Below, one piece after another: positions 9,021 to 17,893 of a stretch of DNA of 64,000 nt. Within the stretch, counting starts at the first letter, position 1; each line of letters starts with the position of its first letter. The stretch is from an uncultured Lachnospiraceae bacterium. GTDB taxonomy: Bacteria > Bacillota > Clostridia > Lachnospirales > Lachnospiraceae. The position numbers were made by a program, and so were the translations under genes. The stretch spans positions 1-64,000 of the forward strand of contig CAQGLR010000018.1 of NCBI GenBank assembly GCA_948794795.1. Reading direction: 5' to 3'. The notes below the pieces were generated by a model. That model did not search any database. It saw only the letters and a program-made list of their open reading frames with translations, and was not told where the DNA came from.

Positions 9021-9815
9021 ATGTTAGAAATTAAGAATATTCATAAAACTTTCAATCTTGGCACAATTAATGAGAAAAAGGCATTAAACGGAGTAACTCT
9101 TTATCTTGATGAAGGGGATTTTGTAACAGTTATTGGCGGCAATGGGGCAGGAAAGTCTACAACACTTAATGCGGTTGCAGGGGTATGGCCTATAGATAGT
9201 GGAAGTATTATTATTGATGGTGTTGATGTAACTGGGCTTCCAGAACATAAGAGAGCACCTTATCTTGGAAGGGTTTTCCAGGACCCAATGAATGGTACGG
9301 CTGCCACAATGGAAATACAAGAGAACCTTGCACTTGCTGCAAGACGTGGACAGAGAAGAGGTCTTAGGTGGGGTATAACAAAAGCTGAAAAGGCAAGATA
9401 CCGTGAAGTTTTAAAAAGCCTTGACCTTGGGCTTGAGGACAGGATGTCTTCTAAAGTAGGGCTTCTATCAGGCGGGCAGCGCCAGGCGGTTACTCTTCTT
9501 ATGGCAACGCTTAAGAAACCAAAACTTCTGCTTCTTGATGAGCATACAGCAGCGCTTGACCCTAAGACAGCAGCAAAAGTACTAGAACTGTCAGATAAGA
9601 TTATTGCGGAAAATAACCTTACTGCAATGATGGTAACACATAATATGCGTGATGCTATAATACACGGCAACCGTCTTATTATGATGAATGAAGGACAGAT
9701 TATACTTGATATAAAGGGAGATGAGAAGAAGAAGCTCTCTGTAGAAGATTTATTACAGAAATTTGAAGAGGTAAGTGGTGAAGAATTTGCCAATGACAAA
9801 GCACTGCTTGGTTAA
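9021..9815 (+). CDS. ABC transporter ATP-binding protein
   Basis: The product has 264 residues from ATG 9021, which has GGAG 6 bases upstream; an in-frame ATG at 9009 also exists. Walker A is GGNGAGKST, the signature is LSGGQRQAVTLLMA, and Walker B is LLLLDEHTAALDP with a following H-loop (VTHNM). It should energise the permease encoded just upstream. A DEHTAALDP variant replaces the common DEPT sequence, as seen in this subfamily. Confidence 0.9.
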   Translation: MLEIKNIHKTFNLGTINEKKALNGVTLYLDEGDFVTVIGGNGAGKSTTLNAVAGVWPIDSGSIIIDGVDVTGLPEHKRAPYLGRVFQDPMNGTAATMEIQENLALAARRGQRRGLRWGITKAEKARYREVLKSLDLGLEDRMSSKVGLLSGGQRQAVTLLMATLKKPKLLLLDEHTAALDPKTAAKVLELSDKIIAENNLTAMMVTHNMRDAIIHGNRLIMMNEGQIILDIKGDEKKKLSVEDLLQKFEEVSGEEFANDKALLG

Positions 9816-9947
9816 ATTAAAAAGGATACAAAATTATTGGTTCTGGCAATTTTAAAATTTTAACCTAGACAGCAGAATGTATATATATCTGTAGATTGTG
9901 GATATTTGTCTGGTAATGTTTTATTAGGTTTTTTGTAAATTATAGTT

Positions 9948-10048
9948 AAGGTGCTGTTACAGTAAGAAAGTATTATACAAGATATAGAAATATTTATTTG
10001 GATAAAATACTATATCTTGTATCTTTCATTCTTTATGAGGCAGCACCT
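9948..10048. terminator. Bidirectional long hairpin between convergent genes, containing palindrome D1
   Basis: AGGTGCTG pairs with CAGCACCT (10041-10048). Inside, ATACAAGATATAG (9975-9987) pairs with CTATATCTTGTAT (10010-10022). The hairpin lies between the ABC transporter genes and the end of the convergent LacI-GGDEF gene. The inner palindrome is closely related to the one at 17084-17125, so it may be a small repeat as well as a terminator. Confidence 0.6.
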
Positions 10049-10049
10049 T

Positions 10050-11975
10050 TTAATTTCTGCACTGGTGGTGGAGTGCTTTGTCTTTGTACATTTCTTCATC
10101 TGCAAATTTAATAAAGTCATCAAGTGATATATTTTCATTAGGTATTCCTGTGGCAATTCCAATACTTGCGCTTATTATGTATGGCTTGCCAGATGTTTTA
10201 TTAAAATTATCAATATACTGTTGGAAACTATGCCGGAATTCATATTCACGCCCATTGTCTTCCATAGGGCCTGCGAGTACATATTCATCACCACCAAAGC
10301 GGGCACATGCTTCATTTCCTTTTAGTGAAGAGTTTAGTGCTTTTCCTACAGTTAATATGGCAATATCACCATCTGCATGTCCATATGTATCATTTATAAA
10401 TTTCAGTTCATTCAGGTCAACAGATACTACAAATATTTCTGAAAGTGTTTCAATACATTTCTTGTATACAGGGGTAATCATCTGGTAAAATCCACGTCTG
10501 TTTAAAAGCCCAGTAAGAGGGTCATGTATATATTTATTTTCAAGGCTTGAAATAATATTCTGCTGCCGCTGGTGTGTTTTCATTGTTTCAAGGGCATTGC
10601 TTACATTCATAAGGAACTGGTACAGATGTTCCATATGGATTAAATCCGCATCATATACAATTGCTACATAACCTATGGTATGGTCTAATACATGGAGTGG
10701 CAGGAACATTATATTATTTTCTTCTGTAAGCAGCACTTCAAGGGATGGCAGCAGTGCAGATGTTTCAAAATCTGTCATGCCCTGCCATTTGCCATTGTGG
10801 CAGGCAAGCATTATATCCATATGTCCAGAATATCCGTTTCTGTGGAATGTCTTTTCTTCAAGTATATCTGATAGTTCTTCTTCACTAACAAGGAAATTGT
10901 CAACTATACACATCCAGAACCTTTTACTGAAAAAGTTGCCAGAGTATTTCATAAGGTTTTCAAATACTCCCTGGAATGAAGTATTGTCAGTAAGGTCGGC
11001 AGACATGGTGATTTGTAAATTATTAAATGATTTATAATCATCAAGCTTCTGGTATACTTTATGTGTAAATAAAAGTGCAGGTCTTGAGTTTTGTAGTTTG
11101 CATCCACATGAAGCACCACGGATAAATTTTGATTTAACAAGTATATGTTCTGGTATTTTCTGGTTGTTAAAATACTTTTCAAGCATATCAAATACATTTA
11201 ATACAATTTTATTGTAGTCATGGTCAACAGTGGTTATGGATGGTGTATGGTCAAGTGCTTCGGGCAGGGCATCAAAACCAGTAACTGCCACATCACCTGG
11301 TACATTGAATCCATGTTCTGCCAGATAATAAATTGCAGCAATAGCCATGGAGTCATTGGCACATATTATTGCTTCGGGAAATGGAAGTTCTGAATTAATA
11401 AAGTCTTCTATCACTTTTTTGGTGGGGCCTGCCCAGAAATCCCCATATCCTATGCGTTCTTCTTCAAATGGGATATTATGTTTTTCAAGTGCAGAACGGT
11501 ATATGCGGATACGCTCTTCTGAATACTGGTTTCCGCGTATTTCGGCTATAAAGTTTATTCTTTTATATCCATGGTCTTCTATTATATGGTTTATAACTTC
11601 TTCCAGGGCTGATTTAAAATCAAAGCCAACATTATAACAGCCTTCCAGCGGACGGTCGATTGTTACTACAGGAAGCATATGTGCTTTGGCATTTTTAATA
11701 ATTGTATTTAATATATCATCACATTTAATTGTTTCTGAAAGTATAATAACCCCATCTATTATATTATAATTAATAAGATTAAATATAGCGCTTTCCCCAA
11801 GTTCATGTTTGTTGCCTGAACTAAGTGAATAAAGTGAACTAAAGGAGCTGAAATACAGGGGCTTGTAGTTATACTTTGCGGAATATTTAGAGAGGGCTTT
11901 TAAGAATTTATCATTATAATTGCTGTCAATATCTGCTACACAGACAGCAATTATTTTATATGTATTATTAAACAA
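10050..11975 (-). CDS. LacI-type periplasmic-binding-like sensor fused to GGDEF diguanylate cyclase
   Basis: The start is taken as TTG 11975, because GGGAGG lies 8 bases upstream; the reading frame continues 26 codons further without a ribosome site. The product has about 641 residues. Residues 1 to about 290 resemble the ligand-binding domain of LacI/GalR regulators (KIIAVCVADIDSNYND, IIRGNQYS-like segments, AICANDSMAIAAIYYL, GDVAVTGFDALPEA) but no DNA-binding helix-turn-helix precedes it. A middle region of about 170 residues may be GAF-like. The C-terminus is a GGDEF domain with an intact GGDEY active motif. It should make cyclic di-GMP in response to a small ligand, perhaps a sugar. Confidence 0.85.
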   Translation of the reverse strand: MFNNTYKIIAVCVADIDSNYNDKFLKALSKYSAKYNYKPLYFSSFSSLYSLSSGNKHELGESAIFNLINYNIIDGVIILSETIKCDDILNTIIKNAKAHMLPVVTIDRPLEGCYNVGFDFKSALEEVINHIIEDHGYKRINFIAEIRGNQYSEERIRIYRSALEKHNIPFEEERIGYGDFWAGPTKKVIEDFINSELPFPEAIICANDSMAIAAIYYLAEHGFNVPGDVAVTGFDALPEALDHTPSITTVDHDYNKIVLNVFDMLEKYFNNQKIPEHILVKSKFIRGASCGCKLQNSRPALLFTHKVYQKLDDYKSFNNLQITMSADLTDNTSFQGVFENLMKYSGNFFSKRFWMCIVDNFLVSEEELSDILEEKTFHRNGYSGHMDIMLACHNGKWQGMTDFETSALLPSLEVLLTEENNIMFLPLHVLDHTIGYVAIVYDADLIHMEHLYQFLMNVSNALETMKTHQRQQNIISSLENKYIHDPLTGLLNRRGFYQMITPVYKKCIETLSEIFVVSVDLNELKFINDTYGHADGDIAILTVGKALNSSLKGNEACARFGGDEYVLAGPMEDNGREYEFRHSFQQYIDNFNKTSGKPYIISASIGIATGIPNENISLDDFIKFADEEMYKDKALHHQCRN

Positions 11976-12069
11976 TTTATTTTCCTCCCATGTAATGTGG
12001 TACAGGTTACTTATAATTTTAATTATAATAAAAAAATGTACTATCTGCAACAAGGATTTATGTTGTAAT

Positions 12070-12383
12070 CACGTCCGTTTCATAAATTCCAATAATTTCT
12101 ATTTATTTTTGAGGGGGACGGACGGTTTCCATGCCAGAGCCAGAATATTCCACACAGGGGTACGCTTCCGCTACGATAACCCACGCAACAGTGCATAGTA
12201 TCCTTGTTTTATAAAAGAAATTGGCATTTCTTTTATAAAACCTAAGACAGGATACAAGCACTGGCGGGGTTAAAGTACCCCTTTTGTGGAATTATTACTG
12301 GCATCTGTCATCGGAAACCTGCATACTAGCACTCTCAAAAGATAAATAAAAATTATTATATGAAAATTTATGAAACGGACGTG
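12070..12383. mobile_element. 314-bp hairpin MITE-like element, family B copy 1
   Basis: The termini are CACGTCCGTTTCATAAATT and its inverted counterpart ending GAAACGGACGTG. The interior is a series of nested inverted repeats: CCAGAGCCAGAATATTCC with its partner, CACAGGGGTAC with GTACCCC, and GTATCCTTGTTTTATAAAAG with its partner. ATGTTGTAAT is duplicated at 12060-12069 and 12384-12393, a 10-bp target duplication. There is no credible ORF. The second copy at 18195-18508 has the same length. Confidence 0.85.
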
Positions 12384-12463
12384 ATGTTGTAATATGTAAA
12401 TAGCTGGAAATAATATTTTATAAATAATGGATTTCAGTATAGTAAAAGAAAAATGCAAAAAGA

Positions 12464-12505
12464 CGAACATATGTACTTGAAATAGATATTAATTCGTGAT
12501 ATGCT
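12464..12505 (+). promoter_or_regulatory. uvrA promoter with probable LexA (SOS) box
   Basis: CGAACATATGTACT (12464-12477) matches the Gram-positive LexA consensus CGAACRNRYGTTYC at 12 of 14 positions. It abuts a promoter made of TTGAAA (12477-12482) and TATGCT (12500-12505), spaced 17 bases, with an extended TG (12497-12498). LexA bound here would cover the -35 region, fitting damage-inducible control of uvrA. Confidence 0.65.
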
Positions 12506-12543
12506 ATTAACAGATTACGAAATGAAAGGATATTGTAAAAGCT

Positions 12544-15390
12544 ATGGCTAAACATGAAGAAGTTATGAAATATATTAAGATAAGAAAAGCATATGAGCAT
12601 AATCTTAAAGGGATTGATGTTGATATACCACGTGACAGTTTTGTTGTGCTTACAGGGCTTAGTGGTTCTGGCAAGTCTTCTCTTGCATTTGACACTATAT
12701 ATGCAGAAGGGCAGAGACGTTATATGGAATCTTTGTCATCATATGCGAGACAGTTCCTTGGTCTTATGGAGAAGCCCAATGTTGAAAGTATTGAAGGGCT
12801 TCCACCTGCTATTTCTATTGACCAGAAATCTACTAACAGGAATCCACGTTCTACAGTTGGCACAGTTACAGAGATTTATGATTATTTCAGGCTGCTTTAT
12901 GCGAGGGCTGGAATACCACATTGTCCAGAGTGTGGCAAGGAGATTAAAAAGCAGACTGTTGACCAGATAGTTGATGAGATTATGTCACTTCCTGAAAGGA
13001 CTAAGATACAGCTGCTTGCACCTGTAGTAAGGGGAAGGAAGGGACAGCATGTCAAAGTTTTTGAAAGTGCAAGGCGCAGCGGATATGTAAGGGTGGTTGT
13101 GGATGGCAATGTGTATGAGCTGTCAGAGGAAATAAACCTTGATAAGAATAAAAAGCATAATATTGAAATTATGGTAGACAGGCTTGTAGTGCGTGAAGGA
13201 ATTGAGAGAAGGCTTACAGATTCTATAGAAAGTGTAATGCGTCTTTCGGATGGGCTTCTTATAGTTGAAATACCTGGTGGGGAGAGGATTAATTTCAGCC
13301 AGAGTTTTTCATGTGCAGACTGCGGGGTAAGTATAGATGAAATTGAACCAAGGATATTTTCATTTAATAATCCGTTTGGTGCATGTGAAGCCTGCCATGG
13401 TATTGGTTATAATATGGAATTTGATGAAGAGCTTATATTGCCTGACCCTGCGTTAAGCCTTGCTGGTGGTGCACTTGTTGTAAGCGGGTGGCAGTCAGTG
13501 CCAGACCAGAAAAGCTTCTCAAGGTGCCTGCTTGATGCACTTGCAGCGGAGTATGGTTTCAGCCTGGATACACCTTATTGTGAACTGCCAGGGGATATAC
13601 AGGATATTATAATGCATGGTACTGGCGGTAAGGAGGTAAAGGTTTATTATAAGGGACAACGTGGTGAAGGTGTATATGATGTTGCATTTGAAGGTGTTAT
13701 AAAGAATGTTGAACGCAGATACAGGGAAACAAATTCAGAAGTTTCCAAAAGGGAATATGAAACTTTTATGCGCATTACCCCTTGTAAGGCTTGCAAGGGC
13801 AGAAGGCTTAAAAAGGAAGCACTTGCAGTAACAATAGCAGATAAAAATATTGCGGAAATTACAGATATGCCAGTTAGTGACCTTATGGAATTCCTTGAAG
13901 AACTTAAACTTAGCGAGTGGCAGTTAAAGATAGGTAAAGTGGTGCTTAAAGAGATACGTTCAAGGGTAAGGTTCCTTGTGGATGTAGGTCTTGGTTATCT
14001 TTCGTTGTCACGCTATACGGGAAGCCTGTCTGGTGGTGAAGCACAACGTATCCGTCTTGCTACACAGATTGGCTCAGGGCTTGTGGGTGTGGCATATATA
14101 CTGGATGAACCTAGCATAGGCCTGCACCAGCGTGATAATGATAAGCTGTTACAGACACTTAATAAGCTTAAAGACCTTGGAAATACCCTTATAGTTGTGG
14201 AACATGATGAAGATACTATGTTTGCAGCAGATTATATAGTTGATATAGGTCCTGGGGCTGGGGAACATGGAGGACATGTTGTAGCAGCAGGGACAGCACA
14301 GGATATAATGGATGTACCTGGTTCTGTTACGGGTGCATATTTAAGCGGAAGAAAGAAAATACCTGTGCCAGATAAAAGAAGGGAACCTACAGGATGGATT
14401 ACTGTAAAGGGTGCTAAAGTAAATAACCTTAAGAATATAAATGTGTCATTTCCTACAGGTGTTATGACATGTGTTACAGGTGTTTCAGGCTCAGGTAAGA
14501 GTTCCCTTGTAAATGAGATTTTGTATAAGTACCTTGCTAAGAAACTGAACCGTGCAAGGTGTATACCTGGCGCATGCAGGAGTGTGGAGGGGATAGAAAA
14601 CCTGGATAAGGTTATTAATATTGACCAGTCACCTATAGGCAGGACACCACGTTCAAATCCTGCAACGTATACAGGTGTATTTGACCTGATAAGGGATATA
14701 TTTGCTGCTACTCCTGATGCCAAGATGAAGGGGTATAAGAAGGGCAGGTTCAGTTTTAATGTTAAGGGTGGAAGATGTGAGGCGTGCAGTGGTGATGGTA
14801 TTATTAAGATAGAGATGAATTTCCTGCCAGATGTTTATGTACCATGTGAGGTATGTGGCGGTAAAAGGTATAACAGGGAAACCCTGGATGTAAAATATAA
14901 GGGTAAGAGTATATATGATGTGCTTGATATGACTGTTGAGGAGGCACTGGCATTTTTTGAAAATGTCCCTAGTATACGTAATAAGATGGAAACTCTTTAT
15001 GATGTGGGTCTTTCTTATATTAAGCTTGGACAGCCTTCTACTACTTTGTCTGGTGGTGAGGCACAGCGTGTAAAGCTTGCAACGGAACTTAGCAGGAGAA
15101 GTACGGGAAAGACTGTTTATGTGCTTGATGAACCAACTACAGGGCTGCATTTTGCGGATGTCCATAAGCTTGTGGATATTTTAAGACGCCTTGCAGAGGG
15201 TGGTAATACTGTGATTGTAATAGAACATAACCTTGATGTTATTAAGACGGCAGATTATATAATAGATATGGGACCTGAGGGTGGTAAGAACGGAGGAAGG
15301 CTTCTTACATCTGGGACACCAGAAGAAGTTGCACAAGTCCAGGAATCATATACAGGGTATTATATTAAAAAGATGCTTGAAAAGAGATGA
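12544..15390 (+). CDS. uvrA: Excinuclease ABC subunit A
   Basis: The product has 948 residues, the normal UvrA length. It is the DNA damage recognition ATPase of nucleotide excision repair. The N-terminal Walker A is GLSGSGKSS and the second is GVSGSGKSS near residue 645. Two LSGGEAQR signatures and two zinc modules are visible (CPEC near residue 125 and CEACSGDG...CEVCGGKRY near 735-775). The interaction segment PRSTVGTVTEIYDYFRLL is typical. It is preceded by a LexA-like box and stands apart from uvrB in this window. Confidence 0.97.
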   Translation: MAKHEEVMKYIKIRKAYEHNLKGIDVDIPRDSFVVLTGLSGSGKSSLAFDTIYAEGQRRYMESLSSYARQFLGLMEKPNVESIEGLPPAISIDQKSTNRNPRSTVGTVTEIYDYFRLLYARAGIPHCPECGKEIKKQTVDQIVDEIMSLPERTKIQLLAPVVRGRKGQHVKVFESARRSGYVRVVVDGNVYELSEEINLDKNKKHNIEIMVDRLVVREGIERRLTDSIESVMRLSDGLLIVEIPGGERINFSQSFSCADCGVSIDEIEPRIFSFNNPFGACEACHGIGYNMEFDEELILPDPALSLAGGALVVSGWQSVPDQKSFSRCLLDALAAEYGFSLDTPYCELPGDIQDIIMHGTGGKEVKVYYKGQRGEGVYDVAFEGVIKNVERRYRETNSEVSKREYETFMRITPCKACKGRRLKKEALAVTIADKNIAEITDMPVSDLMEFLEELKLSEWQLKIGKVVLKEIRSRVRFLVDVGLGYLSLSRYTGSLSGGEAQRIRLATQIGSGLVGVAYILDEPSIGLHQRDNDKLLQTLNKLKDLGNTLIVVEHDEDTMFAADYIVDIGPGAGEHGGHVVAAGTAQDIMDVPGSVTGAYLSGRKKIPVPDKRREPTGWITVKGAKVNNLKNINVSFPTGVMTCVTGVSGSGKSSLVNEILYKYLAKKLNRARCIPGACRSVEGIENLDKVINIDQSPIGRTPRSNPATYTGVFDLIRDIFAATPDAKMKGYKKGRFSFNVKGGRCEACSGDGIIKIEMNFLPDVYVPCEVCGGKRYNRETLDVKYKGKSIYDVLDMTVEEALAFFENVPSIRNKMETLYDVGLSYIKLGQPSTTLSGGEAQRVKLATELSRRSTGKTVYVLDEPTTGLHFADVHKLVDILRRLAEGGNTVIVIEHNLDVIKTADYIIDMGPEGGKNGGRLLTSGTPEEVAQVQESYTGYYIKKMLEKR

Positions 15391-15633
15391 TGGGTGCAAA
15401 GGGACAGGGTGAAGGGTTTTATGGGTATGGGGACGGACGCAGGTTCCAATGTGCATGGACAGACATATGGAAAGCTGCTGTCTGCTGGAATACCCAGAAA
15501 AGCTGCTGCTTGTGTATTTGCAAGGGTAATAAAAGAGTCTGGATTGTTAAAAAAATTGCTATATATGGGGATTTGTGTTTTATTTATTATAATAGTGTAT
15601 TTTCTGGTGGAAAATGGATGGAGGATTTTGCTT

Positions 15634-16218
15634 ATGACTGGCAGCAGGAATACTTTTTTTGCGATGATGTCACGTATGAAATATATTGAAAGATGGGCGC
15701 TTATGAGAAATTCCGTAAAGGAAAATATAAGTGAACATTCGCTTGAAACTGCAATAATAGCACATTCGCTTGCTGTTATTGGCAATGTAAGGCTTGGTAA
15801 AAATTATAATCCTGAACATATTTCTGTGTTGGGGATTTACCATGATTGTACAGAGATAATTACGGGTGATATGCCTACCCCTGTAAAGTATAATAATGAT
15901 GAGATATGTATGGCATATAAGGAGATAGAAGCAGAGGCGGCTTTACGTATAATAAATATGCTTCCAGATGACCTGCAGGAGTATTATAAGTGTTATTTTG
16001 GAGGAGAAGAGGATAGTGAAGCATTAAAACTTGTAAAGGTAGCAGATAAGTTATCTGCATTAGTTAAGTGTATTGAAGAGGAGAAAGCGGGTAATAAAGA
16101 ATTTGTATGTGCAAAGAAGTCTGTTATGGAATCTATAGAGAATATGCATTGTGAAGAAGCAGATATATTTTGTAAAGAATTTCTTGGGGCATATGGGAAA
16201 ACACTTGATGAATTGTAA
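15634..16218 (+). CDS. YfbR-like HD-domain 5'-nucleotidase
   Basis: The start at ATG 15634 has GGAGG (15620-15624) 9 bases upstream. It gives 194 residues, matching the roughly 200-residue YfbR family. The HD motifs are visible: SEHSLETAIIAH, then GIYHDCTEIITGD for the catalytic His-Asp pair, and a later KVADKLSAL for the distal Asp. Known family members dephosphorylate deoxynucleoside monophosphates. The same frame is open upstream to 15394 and encodes one hydrophobic stretch behind another possible start at 15421, so an N-terminally membrane-anchored form of about 265 residues cannot be excluded. Confidence 0.8.
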   Translation: MTGSRNTFFAMMSRMKYIERWALMRNSVKENISEHSLETAIIAHSLAVIGNVRLGKNYNPEHISVLGIYHDCTEIITGDMPTPVKYNNDEICMAYKEIEAEAALRIINMLPDDLQEYYKCYFGGEEDSEALKLVKVADKLSALVKCIEEEKAGNKEFVCAKKSVMESIENMHCEEADIFCKEFLGAYGKTLDEL

Positions 16219-16479
16219 AGAGTAACAGGACAGGGGGACAGCCCAAGGCCGCAACAGAATTAGCATGTGCCGGGGTAATCAGCTATAACAAGAAAAATTT
16301 TGAGAGGGAACTTCAGAACGGGAGCCAACAACAGAACAGACCAGAACAAAGGGAGGAAGAAATTTAAAGGTACTATACAGGTACTGGAAAAGTTTATTTC
16401 CAGCCTGATGTAGCAATGCCATGGGGGAAGCGTTATAATAGTTATAACAAGTCTGGATACAGCAAAAGAGGAGGTTTTA
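16219..16479 (+). other. Intergenic stretch with coding-like remnant
   Basis: One plus-strand frame reads through about 45 codons ending EEI at TAA 16365. It then continues after that stop for another 40-odd codons (RYYTGTGKVYF...) to a TAA near 16495. The composition looks protein-like, but I do not recognise it and see no start site. It may be a decayed gene associated with the broken transposase that follows. Confidence 0.25.
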
Positions 16480-17217
16480 ATGTAGGACGGAATTAAGCAG
16501 GTAACTGCTTTTGATGATAGTATACTGGATACAGTGGAGGGCTTTGAAGGAAAAGAAGATATTGATTATACATATGACAAACCATTTAAAAAGTTATTTT
16601 CAAATAAGGTGTTTCTTGCGCCTGTTTTGAAAAATATTGTCCCAGAATATAAAAACTTGGAGTTAGAAGATATAGAAAAATTAATTACTACAAACAGTGC
16701 TGTGGATGTAAATCCACAGGTGTATAATTCTGAGGATTTTGGAAAAGGCAGTGAAACAGTAACACATTATGATGTACTTGCCAGCTGTGCCTTACCTGGA
16801 GGGGAAGTAATATATGCTGGCTTTTATTTTGATTTAGAGATGCAGCGTGAAAGTGAACCAGAATATCCTGTTGTTAAACGTGGTCTTTATTACTGCTGCA
16901 GGCTGGTCAGCCGGCAAATTGAAAGGCTGGGGAAAGAATCATATAACCAGATAAAACCCGTGTATTCAGTATGGGTTATGCTGAATAATATCCCGGAAAG
17001 TTTAGAAAATTCAATATACACACTGGAACTGTCAGACCATAGTAACAAAGAAACAGCGGATATTGCCGGATTGAGAAAATATTATACAAGATATAATTTT
17101 ATTTTACTAAAATTATATCTTGTATCTTTAATTTTTAGCCAGACAGCCTTTTTCATTGGTAAGATTTTAGAATTGCCAGAAACAATAAATTTATGTACCT
17201 TTTATTCTGTTCCATAA
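16480..17217 (+). pseudogene. Broken Rpn / PD-(D/E)XK nuclease family transposase gene
   Basis: The body reads as an Rpn-family protein (DYTYDKPFKKLFSNK, DVLASCALPGGEVIYAGFYF, DLEMQRE, the likely active-site DxE/QxE region). The natural start ATG 16480 has a fine GAGGAGG site but is followed at once by TAG (16483), after which the frame is open. Rescue would need GTG 16534 or readthrough. The C-terminus stops matching after residue sequence NKETADIAGLR, where a perfect palindrome (17084-17125) begins, and the rest is missing. Both defects suggest an inactive remnant. Confidence 0.75.
17084..17125. repeat. Perfect palindrome D2 inside the transposase remnant
   Basis: ATACAAGATATAATTTT (17084-17100) and AAAATTATATCTTGTAT (17109-17125) are perfect inverted repeats around an 8-base loop. 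They are closely related to the inner stem of the hairpin at 9975-10022, and both are followed by CTTT. Confidence 0.7.
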
Positions 17218-17299
17218 ATTAAATTTTTATCTGGAATAATATTGGTCTTTTGTTTGGCTAAAGTATTTTATTATGCTTTTTTACACATATGGCTATAAT

Positions 17300-17884
17300 C
17301 TATTTATGCAAAAAATGCAATAGTACTGAATCCACAGAGGGTTTTGGGTGGAAGTCCTCTTTAAAAAAAAAATAGACAATACTGAGTTTCCATTTGTGTT
17401 TTAAAGATAAAGAATATTTTGTTTCTACTGGCACTCCTAAAAACCTCTTTGCTGCTCCTTTTTCCATTACAAGCCAGATTTCAGATGGTGGGTTAGCATT
17501 TTCTGTAAGTTTTCTTACAATTCTAGTTGTTAAATAATATGGAATATTAGAAAATACTTTGTAATTTCCTTTATCTGGCAGATGGTATTTCATAAAATCC
17601 CCACAGGTTATTTTTAAATTATTTACATTTTTTAAGCGTTCTTTTGCACGTTCATACAGTTTTCTGTCAATTTCTACCGAATAAACATATTCTGCTTTTC
17701 TGCAAAGTACTTCTGTAAGATGGCCTTTTCCAGTACCAATTTCTATAACTAAATCATTTTTTGTAATTGTGCTTTTTCGTACAATTCTTTCTAAAAGCCT
17801 TCTGCTTGTCAAAAAGTTTTGTGACCCATATATTTCCTGTAAATGGGAATCTTTCTTCCCATTATTTTTATATTTTCCAGACAT
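17300..17884 (-). CDS. Erm-type 23S rRNA adenine N6-methyltransferase, C-terminally short
   Basis: The start at ATG 17884 has AGGAGGA 6-7 bases upstream and gives 194 residues. Family motifs are clear: GSQNFLTSRRLLERIV, the SAM site VIEIGTGKGHLTEVL, the catalytic SNIPYYLTTRIV, and FHPKPSVDSVLLHF. Erm enzymes dimethylate A2058 of 23S rRNA and confer macrolide/lincosamide/streptogramin B resistance. Known Erm proteins have about 245 residues; this one stops where the helical C-terminal domain should begin, and no other frame restores it. It may be a natural short form or a damaged gene. Its elaborate attenuator argues for past or present inducible function. Confidence 0.85.
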   Translation of the reverse strand: MSGKYKNNGKKDSHLQEIYGSQNFLTSRRLLERIVRKSTITKNDLVIEIGTGKGHLTEVLCRKAEYVYSVEIDRKLYERAKERLKNVNNLKITCGDFMKYHLPDKGNYKVFSNIPYYLTTRIVRKLTENANPPSEIWLVMEKGAAKRFLGVPVETKYSLSLKHKWKLSIVYFFFKEDFHPKPSVDSVLLHFLHK

Positions 17885-17893
17885 GTATTTCCT

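Noticed and set aside
14232..15165. Long minus-strand ORFs opposite uvrA
   Set aside because: They are antisense shadows of a highly conserved gene with no ribosome sites.
15394..15633. Upstream extension of the YfbR-like gene as a separate small membrane protein
   Set aside because: It is in frame with the HD protein and has only a weak ribosome site at 15421; it is noted as a possible longer form rather than a gene.
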